Assembly (NCBI RefSeq): GCF_001562055.1
Contig: NZ_LLWE01000019.1
Coordinates: forward strand, 62,001-126,000
DNA: 64,000 bases
Reading direction: 5' to 3'
Source: Polycladidibacter stylochi
GTDB taxonomy: Bacteria; Pseudomonadota; Alphaproteobacteria; Rhizobiales; Stappiaceae
This document shows positions 49,362-57,838 of this stretch, in pieces (within the stretch, counting starts at the first letter, position 1; every line of letters starts with the position of its first letter). The notes under the pieces are model-generated. The model worked only from the letters and a program-made list of their open reading frames with translations, did not search any database and was not told the DNA's origin. Both the position numbers and the translations under genes were made by a program.

Positions 49362-50414
49362 ATGCTTGCACCACTATTAATGTCCTCAGTGTCTTTCCAC
49401 CCTTCTGCAGGATGTCAAATAATTGAGCAAGAAGTACCCTCACCTTCCAGAAGTCAGGTACTTCTAAAACTTGTATGCGCAAGCCTTAACGCAAATGACA
49501 TTGACTTATACAACGATACAGTTTCAGGGAGGATAAAAACAAATACCAGTATAACGCCATGCCATGAAGCATGTGCTACTGTCGTTTCCTACGGGGACCT
49601 GGTGGAAGGCTTTGATGTTGGAGAGCTTGTTGCCATTAACCCCTGTCGTCCTTGTTGGCACTGTAAATACTGCCTCAACGATCAAACTCATTTATGCTTA
49701 GATACTATTACAACCAATCAAGAGTTAGCCTATGCTAAACACGGCATGCTCAGCGAGTATTTTGTAGTAGAGGATTATCAATGCTACCCTGTTGGCCCTG
49801 AGTGCGATACACACTTACTAAGCTTGTGTGCCGCACTAGCAGGTGCGCTACATCGCACCAATCGAGCGGGCCCCTTATTGGGCAAGCGTGTTCTGGTGTC
49901 CGGCTCAAACGCCAACGGCCTTCTTACTGCTTTAGCGGCGACGTTGGAGGCGGCAGAAAAAGTCTATTATCTCGCAGACTCCGAGCACACTATCCTTACA
50001 GCAATGCAGTTGGGCATTACTAATATTGTCGATACTCGCCTGTCAGATACACATAAACAGGAAATCTTATCTGATATCGATATCGCAATAGAAACAAGTG
50101 GCAGTACACATTTACTGCACGATTGCCTTTATTATGTTTCCCGTGGAGGACGCGTTGTTTATTCGAGTGGAAAACAAGATAATGTGTCTATCTCATTGCT
50201 ATACCTAATTGCACAAAAAGAACTCGAGCTGCGCGGAGCAACACAATTCGACGGCGAGTTTGCTAAAGCAGTTGACCTTATTGCCCGACAGGAAGTAAAC
50301 CTTTTACCCTTAATCACGACCAGCGTACCATTTGAAGAATCTATCAGCGCATTTGAGCTCGCAAGCTCGAAACGACCCACAATTAAAGTTCTGATATCGG
50401 CTAGAAACGAGTAG
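49362..50414 (+). CDS. Zinc-type alcohol dehydrogenase-like protein with altered active site
   Basis: The 350-residue protein has the medium-chain dehydrogenase fold. The structural-zinc cysteines are intact in NPCRPCWHCKYCLNDQTHLC. The catalytic zinc Cys is replaced: where relatives have CGSDLH, this reads NANDID. The GHE motif reads CHE. The Rossmann glycines (usual GAGPIG) read GSNANG. The protein may be a noncanonical or dead enzyme. The start is ATG at 49362 (GGA 6 nt upstream) or a second ATG at 49380. The next gene begins about 60 nt downstream. Confidence 0.78.
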   Translation: MLAPLLMSSVSFHPSAGCQIIEQEVPSPSRSQVLLKLVCASLNANDIDLYNDTVSGRIKTNTSITPCHEACATVVSYGDLVEGFDVGELVAINPCRPCWHCKYCLNDQTHLCLDTITTNQELAYAKHGMLSEYFVVEDYQCYPVGPECDTHLLSLCAALAGALHRTNRAGPLLGKRVLVSGSNANGLLTALAATLEAAEKVYYLADSEHTILTAMQLGITNIVDTRLSDTHKQEILSDIDIAIETSGSTHLLHDCLYYVSRGGRVVYSSGKQDNVSISLLYLIAQKELELRGATQFDGEFAKAVDLIARQEVNLLPLITTSVPFEESISAFELASSKRPTIKVLISARNE

Positions 50415-50472
50415 ATATTTGAAAATACGCGGATATGCTGCTTGCTTTGAAACGGCTATCAAGGAGCACCGC

Positions 50473-51087
50473 ATGGCCAGTTCTCAAGTGGAAGACACGA
50501 TCACGCTAGAAGATAGATTGAAGAAAATAATACTGGACGATCCAGTTACAATGGAGCTCTTGCACATTGTAAACCGCTTGCAACTAAAACAATGTTGGCT
50601 GGTTTCTGGTGCGATTTATCAAAATGTCTGGAATACCCTCTCAAATAAGCCTTTGGGCAACGGGATTAAAGACTACGATATCATCTATTATGATGCGGAT
50701 GATTTAAGCTATGACGGGGAAGACAAGCATATTGGCACCCTAAATAAGCTAAGTGCACATATGAGAATCGAAGTTGAGCTTAAAAACCAGGCACGCGTGC
50801 ATTTGTGGTATCCCAAACGGTTTCAATGCCCTTACCCGCAACTCCAAACCGCTCTACAGTCCCTATTATATTATGCTTCGACAACACATAGTGTTGCAGT
50901 GCGGTTAAGTGGTCGGGGGGAATTGGAAATACATGCACCTTTTGGTTTGGAAGATATTTTTTCTATGATTATTCGCCCCAATTATGCGCTCAACAATCAA
51001 AAGAGTTATGTTAGCAAAGCCATGCGCCAACAAAGCATTTGGCCACAACTAACCGTTCTGCCATGGGAAAACGATCTGACCAAGTAA
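50473..51087 (+). CDS. Nucleotidyltransferase family protein (NTP_transf_6/DUF925-like)
   Basis: The 204-residue protein has a minimal nucleotidyltransferase fold. Family phrases are QLKQCWLVSGAIYQNVWN, the acidic pair region GIKDYDIIYYDADDLSYDGED and IEVELKNQARVHLWYPKRF. The end LEIHAPFGLEDIFSMIIRPN is diagnostic. The carboxylates needed for metal binding are present, so it should be active, but its substrate is unknown. The ATG at 50473 follows AAGGAG. A second, degenerate copy lies directly downstream. Confidence 0.82.
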   Translation: MASSQVEDTITLEDRLKKIILDDPVTMELLHIVNRLQLKQCWLVSGAIYQNVWNTLSNKPLGNGIKDYDIIYYDADDLSYDGEDKHIGTLNKLSAHMRIEVELKNQARVHLWYPKRFQCPYPQLQTALQSLLYYASTTHSVAVRLSGRGELEIHAPFGLEDIFSMIIRPNYALNNQKSYVSKAMRQQSIWPQLTVLPWENDLTK

Positions 51088-51168
51088 GAGTTTGCTAGCC
51101 TTAACGATCACTTACTCTAGCCACATTCATTGTATGGCAATAAAGTCTCTGGCAAAAAGTCAGGTAAC

Positions 51169-51798
51169 ATGAGCCAACAAGAATTTTGTTTTCAGCAAGA
51201 GAAGCACCCCCTACTTGTATTGGATACACATCATGCCTCGGAACAAGACTATCAAGTGCTCCTAAGGCTGTCTGTTCTCCAGTGTAAACAACTCATGATA
51301 CGGCTGAATGCCTGCCGTTCCTTGAATCTCAATGACTATTACATTTCTGGAAAAACTGTTTGCTGGTATTTGTGGGCCGCGCTCGTATCAAGCCGCTCAC
51401 TGTCTCTAACTAAAATACTGCCTGAGCCAGTTTTCGTTTGCTACTATAGGCCGCTAGAAAGAAACCAACTTCGCGCACAAAACTACAACAAGCTAATGCA
51501 ATGCTTGGGCGGTCGTTCTAAACTAATCAATGTAAGCCAACTCAACCGAAATGCCTTGCTGCAATATGTTGAGTTATCGCAACCAATCAGCGCAACGACA
51601 GAAGCTTTGACACGACATCCTGTGCAAACCTACGCTTTTGGCATAAGGCTTTGTGCAAATAGACGTATAGAGATCTTTGCGCCCTTTGGTCTTAAGTCGG
51701 TTCTTCAGATGCAATTTACCCCAAACCCACTGGTTGTTGATCCCGCCACTTATCGAAAAGAAAAGCTGCAATACCTCACAGCGTTCAGGGACGATTAA
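51169..51798 (+). CDS. Degenerate paralogue of the nucleotidyltransferase
   Basis: This 209-residue protein aligns by eye with the previous gene: NLNDYYISGKTVCWYLW to QLKQCWLVSGAIYQNVW, and IEIFAPFGLKSVLQMQFTPNP to LEIHAPFGLEDIFSMIIRPN. The acidic stretch DYDIIYYDADD is replaced by EPVFVCYYRPLE, so the catalytic aspartates are gone. It is probably a pseudoenzyme, perhaps a partner or regulator of the active copy. Starts at 51130 and 51133 are also open. Its stop codon overlaps that of the convergent pabB-pabC gene. Confidence 0.7.
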   Translation: MSQQEFCFQQEKHPLLVLDTHHASEQDYQVLLRLSVLQCKQLMIRLNACRSLNLNDYYISGKTVCWYLWAALVSSRSLSLTKILPEPVFVCYYRPLERNQLRAQNYNKLMQCLGGRSKLINVSQLNRNALLQYVELSQPISATTEALTRHPVQTYAFGIRLCANRRIEIFAPFGLKSVLQMQFTPNPLVVDPATYRKEKLQYLTAFRDD

Positions 51799-53594
51799 AC
51801 ATTAACGACCTTAGCTGCCTTCAACCCACGAACTGAATTGGCTACAAACAGTTCATCAGCAGCTTTTAAATCATCCACCTTTAAATCTGCCTCTACGGCC
51901 AAACCTAAATCTAAAAGCCCTTGTCTAAAGGTACCCGGCAATAAGCCATGCATTAAGCATGGAGTGAGCAATATGCCATCTTTTTTGAGGAATATGTTGG
52001 TAAAGCTACCTTCTGTAAGAAAGCCACTTTCATTTGTAAAAATAACTTCTTGTAGGTCTAATCGGCTTTGCCAAAGCGACCTCTCATTGTCATAGAACGA
52101 TCTTCTTGAGGTCTTATGAAACAAAAAGCGATCTTGTGATGACACTGTTTTATCACTTAAGGCCACCAGCCAAACTTGACCCTTATCTCGTTCACTTACG
52201 TTTAGAGCCGTAGATTTCACCGAAAAATCTCCATTTTCTGACAGGTCGACCCTAACGCGTTGCGGTGTATCACAGTCTACTACATGCTCATTCAATGCAG
52301 TGCTAATCTGTTGCGAGGAAACATTAAAACCAAAATAATTTGCTGATGCCTCAAGCCGTTTCATATGGCGTGCCAACAGCAAATAGCCATCTTCGGGTGT
52401 CCATTTCAATGTTTCAAAAATCGTAAATTCTTCGCGATTACCGGTCAAAAAGTTTAATTTCAAGCGGCATTCATCGTATTCTGCCGACACGCCGCTATCC
52501 CAGACAATACCGCCACCTGCACCTATGGTTCCGCGTCCATTATCATCTATTTCCAACGTTCGAATTGCAACGTTAAATCTATAATCGCCACTAGGTTCAA
52601 TATACCCAATGGAGCCCGTGTAAATACCTCGACTGGAAGCCTCAAGCTCATCAATTATTTCCATAGCGCGTAACTTCGGCGCTCCAGTAATAGAGCCACA
52701 AGGAAACAACTCGCGAATTGCTTCTTTCAAACCAGAATGCTCGTGTAATTGCCCTGTTACAGTTGATGTCATCGTTAAGAGGCTACGGTAAGTTTCCACG
52801 TGACAAATATTCGAAGCTTTCACAGTTCCATGCACACAAACACGCGATAGATCATTGCGCATGAGATCAAGTATCATGATGTTTTCAGCACGCGATTTTG
52901 CATCACTTTGCAAACTCTGCTTATGTTCAAGGTCTTCTTGAAGGGTTCGGCCGCGCTTGATTGTACCCTTCATAGGCTTAGTGGTGAGGCTATCTTCATT
53001 TGCAGACAAAAAACACTCGGGAGATAAAGAGAGTATAACCTTCTCTCCCGTATTAATTAGGGCAGCGTAATCAACAGGTTGGGAAAATAATAGTTGCTGG
53101 AACAATGCAATCGGGCAGCCGTTCAAATCAATTTTGGCCCGCATAGCCAAATTTACCTGATAGATATCCCCTTTAGCAATGTAATCGCGCACAGCTTGAA
53201 AAGCAGCCTCATACTGGCTCTTACTCATGTCAAAACCGCAAAAGTTTACATCCGGGGAAGCATCACTCGTTTTGGCTTGTTCTATGTAGGATTGTGTTTC
53301 GCGATCATTTAATAACTGTAGACTTTCAAAGGCAGCAAACCAACCTAATAATCCACATGGCTGCTTAAGCTTTTTATGGCGAAGTTTCTCTTCAAACGCG
53401 TACCCGAGTTCATAGGAAAAATAGCCGGCAAGATGCAAGCCTTTCCGGCGGCATGTTTCAATTCTCTCCAAAAAGCTTGGTACGTCCTGTAGGCTTTGAC
53501 AACTAAGATATTCCGCAGGTTTTTTATAGAGGCGGGATTGCTTGTTGAGCTTGTTAGAGACAAGTAAGATGCTGCCTTTAGGAAATGCCTGCAT
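51795..53594 (-). CDS. pabB: Aminodeoxychorismate synthase component I / aminodeoxychorismate lyase fusion
   Basis: The fusion makes p-aminobenzoate for folate. The N-terminal ~390 residues are PabB: KGDIYQVNLAMRA, PMKGTIKRG (with the lysine typical of PabB), ELFPCGSITGAPKLRAMEII and IGAGGGIVWDS. The C-terminal ~200 residues are the PLP-dependent PabC-like lyase with the PLP Lys in HKTSRRSFYD and TNIFLKKDGILLTP, GLLPGTFRQ. Total 599 residues. Both halves appear intact. Glutamine amidotransferase PabA is not in the window. Its stop overlaps that of the preceding plus-strand gene. Confidence 0.93.
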   Translation of the reverse strand: MQAFPKGSILLVSNKLNKQSRLYKKPAEYLSCQSLQDVPSFLERIETCRRKGLHLAGYFSYELGYAFEEKLRHKKLKQPCGLLGWFAAFESLQLLNDRETQSYIEQAKTSDASPDVNFCGFDMSKSQYEAAFQAVRDYIAKGDIYQVNLAMRAKIDLNGCPIALFQQLLFSQPVDYAALINTGEKVILSLSPECFLSANEDSLTTKPMKGTIKRGRTLQEDLEHKQSLQSDAKSRAENIMILDLMRNDLSRVCVHGTVKASNICHVETYRSLLTMTSTVTGQLHEHSGLKEAIRELFPCGSITGAPKLRAMEIIDELEASSRGIYTGSIGYIEPSGDYRFNVAIRTLEIDDNGRGTIGAGGGIVWDSGVSAEYDECRLKLNFLTGNREEFTIFETLKWTPEDGYLLLARHMKRLEASANYFGFNVSSQQISTALNEHVVDCDTPQRVRVDLSENGDFSVKSTALNVSERDKGQVWLVALSDKTVSSQDRFLFHKTSRRSFYDNERSLWQSRLDLQEVIFTNESGFLTEGSFTNIFLKKDGILLTPCLMHGLLPGTFRQGLLDLGLAVEADLKVDDLKAADELFVANSVRGLKAAKVVNV

Positions 53595-53782
53595 TATTAC
53601 GCCATAGTTTCATTCCGTTTAGAAACTGAATAGCAAAGCACTATGGGAAAATCATTGTAATTCTATGAGAATTATCACTTATACAAATATGTTGATCACG
53701 TTGAGGAGGATATGCCCCTAAAATCATGCTGAAAAGAGTTTCTCACTACTCTTTCCAACATAATAATTCACAGGATATGTCA

Positions 53783-54259
53783 TTAGGCCGTTTCAAGCTC
53801 TTGCTCTACGACAGGGTTCAATGGGTCTGTCTCGCAAAAACGTGTACATGTCGGCGTTTGCGACAGCTGCAAAACGCGGGAGAATAATGCAGACATTTGC
53901 TCAAGGCCAGTATCGTCCAGACCTTCCAACAACTGTGATGCACTTTTATTACGTGCTTCAGATACTTCTTCAGCCCGCCGCTGACCGCGCACTGTCAGTT
54001 CGACCATAACTTCACGGCCACGACGACGCAGCCTTCTCACCAGCCAGTCCTTTTCCAGCCTGTCAATCAAGCGAACTGTAGCGGAGTGGCTTAAGCGGAC
54101 CTCTTTAGCCACGGTACCAATTGAAATTCCGGGTGCACGTTTCATAGCAATAAGCGCGGCTACAGCACTAGGAGATAAATCTCCATATAGGTCAGCACTT
54201 TCATCTTCAAGAATAGTTGATATTGCAGAAAGTTGATTAGCAATGTGTTTTACGTTCAT
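53783..54259 (-). CDS. MarR family transcriptional regulator
   Basis: The 158-residue protein has a winged helix with recognition region VAKEVRLSHSATVRLIDRLEKDWLVRR and RRRGREVMVELTVRGQ. The C-terminus has Cys residues in CTRFCETDP, a pattern seen in redox- or metal-linked MarR proteins of alphaproteobacteria. The ATG at 54259 is preferred; a GTG at 54313 is open but its site is too close. The target genes are unknown. Confidence 0.83.
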   Translation of the reverse strand: MNVKHIANQLSAISTILEDESADLYGDLSPSAVAALIAMKRAPGISIGTVAKEVRLSHSATVRLIDRLEKDWLVRRLRRRGREVMVELTVRGQRRAEEVSEARNKSASQLLEGLDDTGLEQMSALFSRVLQLSQTPTCTRFCETDPLNPVVEQELETA

Positions 54260-54688
54260 TTGTATATCTAACTTAAAATTTTTAGGATGATTTTTCGAGA
54301 GCACTGCCCTCACCCTTCTAACAATATACGAAATGTAGGTAATATAAAATTTAATCTCTTCAACATATTCCCAACAACTAAAACAAAAAACAAGTTTAAA
54401 ATCGTATATTATTTAGTTAGTTTTTTTGATTATCGCCTCGAATAACGATAAACCAATAAATATGCAAATAGACATATCTAAAATTTAAATATCCATAATG
54501 TGGAAATACGGCCACTCATAGACTTTTCACTGCATGCACAATAAATACAATGTTTAACTTTCTTTAAGATTACTTTGAAAGATTTTTTGTAAGTAATTTC
54601 ACATCCGTGTAACATGCAATGAAAATTTGTAATGATCGATTTTTAATACATGCAGCCTCATCGCATAAGAGAATCGATTCGCCCTCAA
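54260..54688. other. AT-rich intergenic region
   Basis: About 430 nt, very AT-rich, between two minus-strand genes. No hairpin, promoter or reading frame with support was seen. Confidence 0.4.
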
Positions 54689-55018
54689 TTAGTGCAGCTG
54701 AGTTCTGACACCTCGCCCTTTATCTCCCATCCATAATAACAGTAGTCCTAATGGGCCTAATAGCACCCAAGGCGGCATCAATAACAATGACTGCAAGAAT
54801 GGGTCCCATAGTGCCACCGATACATGGCGCTGAATTGCAGCTTGTGCTGCATTTAGTGTTTGTGGTGACCACTCGAACCACAACTGTCCTGTTGATGCGG
54901 AAAGCCATGTCGATGCTGCAATGCTTTTTGTAAGATCCATAATGAGGGACACCATTGCCCCAGCAATGAACCAAAGCCCTAAAAAACGAGATAAGAAGCC
55001 AAACACTATTTTCTCCAT
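54689..55018 (-). CDS. Small membrane protein of unknown function
   Basis: A 109-residue protein with two membrane segments: about residues 5-30 (VFGFLSRFLGLWFIAGAMVSLIM) and 78-100 (LLLMPPWVLLGPLGLLLLWMG). The loop holds a Trp-rich stretch TGQLWFEWSPQTLNAAQ. Conserved-looking in rhizobia, sometimes labelled PetM-like, but no function is established. The AAGG site is only 2 nt before the ATG. Confidence 0.65.
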   Translation of the reverse strand: MEKIVFGFLSRFLGLWFIAGAMVSLIMDLTKSIAASTWLSASTGQLWFEWSPQTLNAAQAAIQRHVSVALWDPFLQSLLLMPPWVLLGPLGLLLLWMGDKGRGVRTQLH

Positions 55019-55230
55019 AGCCTTGAATTTTCTTAAAGATAAACGCTTTCATACTATATATTATAGCTTTTAGAAAATTATTCACCCACTTACAGGCGTG
55101 AAACTGACTTCACGTCATAAACTGCATGTTGCATGTGAATTATTTCTTTTTCATGTACAGCAATATAAGGTTTAAATTCAGCCAGTTATCTACCAATCTG
55201 GGGAAATAGCAATTGATAATAAAAAACCGC

Positions 55231-55258
55231 TTGCGTCTCCCCCCATGATTTGTATATA
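55231..55258 (+). promoter_or_regulatory. Candidate promoter of tRNA-Ser
   Basis: TTGCGT (55231-55236) and TATATA (55253-55258) are separated by 16 nt and lie about 40 nt before the tRNA. The spacing and distance fit a stable-RNA promoter. Confidence 0.45.
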
Positions 55259-55296
55259 CAGCTCCTCACGAAATGACTGGCGCAAACTGGTCTAGC

Positions 55297-55386
55297 GGAG
55301 AGGTGGCCGAGTGGTCGAAGGCGCACGCCTGGAACGCGTGTAGGCGGGTAACCGTCTCCAGGGTTCGAATCCCTGTCTCTCCGCCA
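55297..55386 (+). tRNA. tRNA-Ser (GGA)
   Basis: A 90-nt class II tRNA. The acceptor stem GGAGAGG pairs with TCTCTCC (one G/T pair) and the 3' end carries encoded CCA. The anticodon stem CACGC/GCGTG encloses the loop CTGGAAC, giving anticodon GGA for UCC codons. A long variable arm and the T-loop GGTTCGAATCC are clear. No integration-related gene is next to it. Confidence 0.95.
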
Positions 55387-56069
55387 TCACTACCCCAATT
55401 AATCAAGCATCAACTTGGCTGGTAGCTAATTATCATTGGTGTAAGATTTGAAATCATACTTAACAGCTTGATAATCCTATTACAAACTGCTTGCTAGGGT
55501 TTCCATCAGAGTTTTTGTAAATATTAATATGATCGCTATTGTCGCCAAATTGGTAGCAGTTGGAACACCCTATTTCAAAAAGATTAACTTGCTGGTTTCC
55601 GACTTCTACAAAACTTGAAAGACAGAGCATCTCTTTGCAATAAAGCTATAGGCTTAATCATCAATTTTGACAGTTAGCTGCAATTTTTAATCATCAAAAC
55701 TCGATCCATACACTCGCTACTAATTATAATAGGGTTTGTAAATTATAGCGTAAATCAAATACCCCAAAACTATTAATATTTAAATTTACATTTACTACAT
55801 GGCTACTTTTCTCGCTCCACTATTGATAGCAACTCCTTTTTTGTACTGGCAATTGCATATCGTTTGTCCACAACAAAGCAACTTTATCATTAAATATACT
55901 AGGCAATGCATCTCTTTATATGCAGAATTAACGTCGCGTTTTCAATATAATATACTTTACATCTCACTAAATAAAAATATATTAGCTGAATAAGTTTCAT
56001 TATTACCCTTGTTTTATGAAGTGAAAATTGTAGTTCTTCTAGTAACTTATCATATTTTAGGGCGAACAA
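55387..56069. other. AT-rich intergenic region after tRNA-Ser
   Basis: About 680 nt, very AT-rich. A 64-codon plus-strand frame at 55799-55993 has no ribosome binding site or recognisable product and is not called. Nothing else was recognised. Confidence 0.45.
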
Positions 56070-57752
56070 ATGAAAATTAAAAATTTAAGCATAGCCACTA
56101 AAATGTTTATCCCTATCGGTGTCATTGTTGCAGTAATAATTACGATCTCTACATTGTATTTACTGCGCATGTACAGCAACACAATGAATGAACGCAAACA
56201 AAGTATTCGAAATCTAACTGAGAATGCCCAGTCTATTATTCAGCACTATTACGACCTCGAAAAGGCTGGTGTACTGAAACGGGATGAAGCCCAGAAAAAA
56301 GCTAAGGCTGCAATTGATATCCTCCGTTATGATAACGGAAGTGGTTATGTATTTGTCTATGATTACCAAGGAACAAACTTGGTTCTACCTCTTAAGGACC
56401 GTATTGGTAAAAACTACATCGACCTTAAAGACAATAATGGCATACCATTCATTCGTTTGCTTATTGAGGCTGCTCAAAAGGGAGGTGGCGAAGTTGCTTA
56501 TACTTGGCCACGTGGCAATAGTCGACAACAGTACGACAAAATAAGTTTCGGAGCTGGGTTTGAACCTTGGCAATGGATGTTCGGAACAGGCGCCTTTGTT
56601 GACGATATCCAAGATGACTTTATGAGTAGTGCCCGATTAACTCTAATTGTCACTATTGTTGGGTTAGTGATCGCCTCTTGTATCTCTTATTTAATGATAC
56701 AGACCATCTCTAAACCTATTAAGTCGGTTACACACACTTTAAGCCAATTATCCCTTGGGAATATAGATGTCAAAGTCATTCACGATGCGCGTAACGACGA
56801 GATCGGTCAAATGGCCCAAGCTGCGCAGGTATTCATTAATAACGAAATTGAACGACGGGAACTAGAAGCTGATCGGCAAAAAGCCCAACGGGTAGAAATA
56901 GAACGCGGGCAAAAACTCGCTCAAATTTGTAGCGAGTTTGAAAGATCTATAGGACAAGACCTGGACGGCTTGAAGACATTTTCCTCGAAACTAAAACAGA
57001 ATGCAACTGTACTTGACAAAAGCGCTGAGAACGCAGCTCAGCAAGGTAATGTGAATGCCAGCGCAACGCAAGATACAGCCCGAAATGTAGATGCTGTTGC
57101 CGCAGCAGCAGAAGAGCTTTCATCAGTTGTGATGGAGGTAAGCCGACAAATTCAAACAACAACACAAATGGCTCTACAGGCACATGAGGAGGCCAACACA
57201 ACCAATAATAGAGTACAAAAACTTGTTGAATCGGCCACAACGATTTCTCAAGTAGTTGTGCTTATTCAAGATGTTGCAGAGCAAACCAATTTACTCGCCC
57301 TCAATGCCACAATTGAAGCCGCTCGTGCTGGGGATGCGGGGAAAGGATTTGCTGTTGTTGCCTCTGAAGTAAAGCAACTTGCGAACCAGACATCTAAAGC
57401 AACAGATGAAATAGAAAAACAAATAACAAGTATACAAAAAGATACAGAATCTACTGTAACAGCAATGGCTTCTATTTCACAATTGGTATCGAGCCTCTCG
57501 CAAGCCTCAACACAAATAGCCAGCGCTATTGAAGAGCAAAATGTGGCCACAAAAGAAATTGCAGGTAATATTGCAAAGGCATCGCAAGCAACGCGGAGCA
57601 TGACAGAGAGTGTAGGTAAATTATCCGAGGCTGCCAACATTACCCGCTCACAGGCTCATGAAACCGACAGCAACACCATGAAGCTAAGCCAAACCGTCAC
57701 AACAGTGGAAAATAGTATTGCACATTTTCTTAGTGAGGTAACTCAAAGCTAA
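56070..57752 (+). CDS. Methyl-accepting chemotaxis protein with sCache sensor
   Basis: A 560-residue transmembrane chemoreceptor. Membrane helices are at about 10-32 and 192-212. Between them lies a single-Cache periplasmic sensor ([58 protein letters not shown]). HAMP follows ([19 protein letters not shown]) and the signalling tip [37 protein letters not shown] is at about 405-440. The Cache ligand is probably a small metabolite; which one is not readable. The ATG follows AGGG. Confidence 0.95.
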   Translation: MKIKNLSIATKMFIPIGVIVAVIITISTLYLLRMYSNTMNERKQSIRNLTENAQSIIQHYYDLEKAGVLKRDEAQKKAKAAIDILRYDNGSGYVFVYDYQGTNLVLPLKDRIGKNYIDLKDNNGIPFIRLLIEAAQKGGGEVAYTWPRGNSRQQYDKISFGAGFEPWQWMFGTGAFVDDIQDDFMSSARLTLIVTIVGLVIASCISYLMIQTISKPIKSVTHTLSQLSLGNIDVKVIHDARNDEIGQMAQAAQVFINNEIERRELEADRQKAQRVEIERGQKLAQICSEFERSIGQDLDGLKTFSSKLKQNATVLDKSAENAAQQGNVNASATQDTARNVDAVAAAAEELSSVVMEVSRQIQTTTQMALQAHEEANTTNNRVQKLVESATTISQVVVLIQDVAEQTNLLALNATIEAARAGDAGKGFAVVASEVKQLANQTSKATDEIEKQITSIQKDTESTVTAMASISQLVSSLSQASTQIASAIEEQNVATKEIAGNIAKASQATRSMTESVGKLSEAANITRSQAHETDSNTMKLSQTVTTVENSIAHFLSEVTQS

Positions 57753-57784
57753 AGAAAATTATTATTTTTCAGTTTCTTACAAAG

Positions 57785-57825
57785 GTATGCGCAGCATGGT
57801 TCTTTTGGGCTGCGCATACTGTTGT
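57785..57825. terminator. Terminator after the chemoreceptor gene
   Basis: A perfect 11-bp stem GTATGCGCAGC/GCTGCGCATAC with a 13-nt loop is followed by a T-rich stretch. It lies between convergent genes. Confidence 0.75.
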
Positions 57826-57838
57826 TATTAGCTAATGA

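Noticed and set aside
55799-55993. 64-codon plus-strand frame in the AT-rich gap after tRNA-Ser
   Set aside because: No ribosome binding site and composition identical to the surrounding non-coding DNA.
55297-56069. tRNA-Ser followed by an AT-rich stretch as a possible integration site
   Set aside because: No integrase, no repeated tRNA 3' end and no mobile genes are visible nearby.
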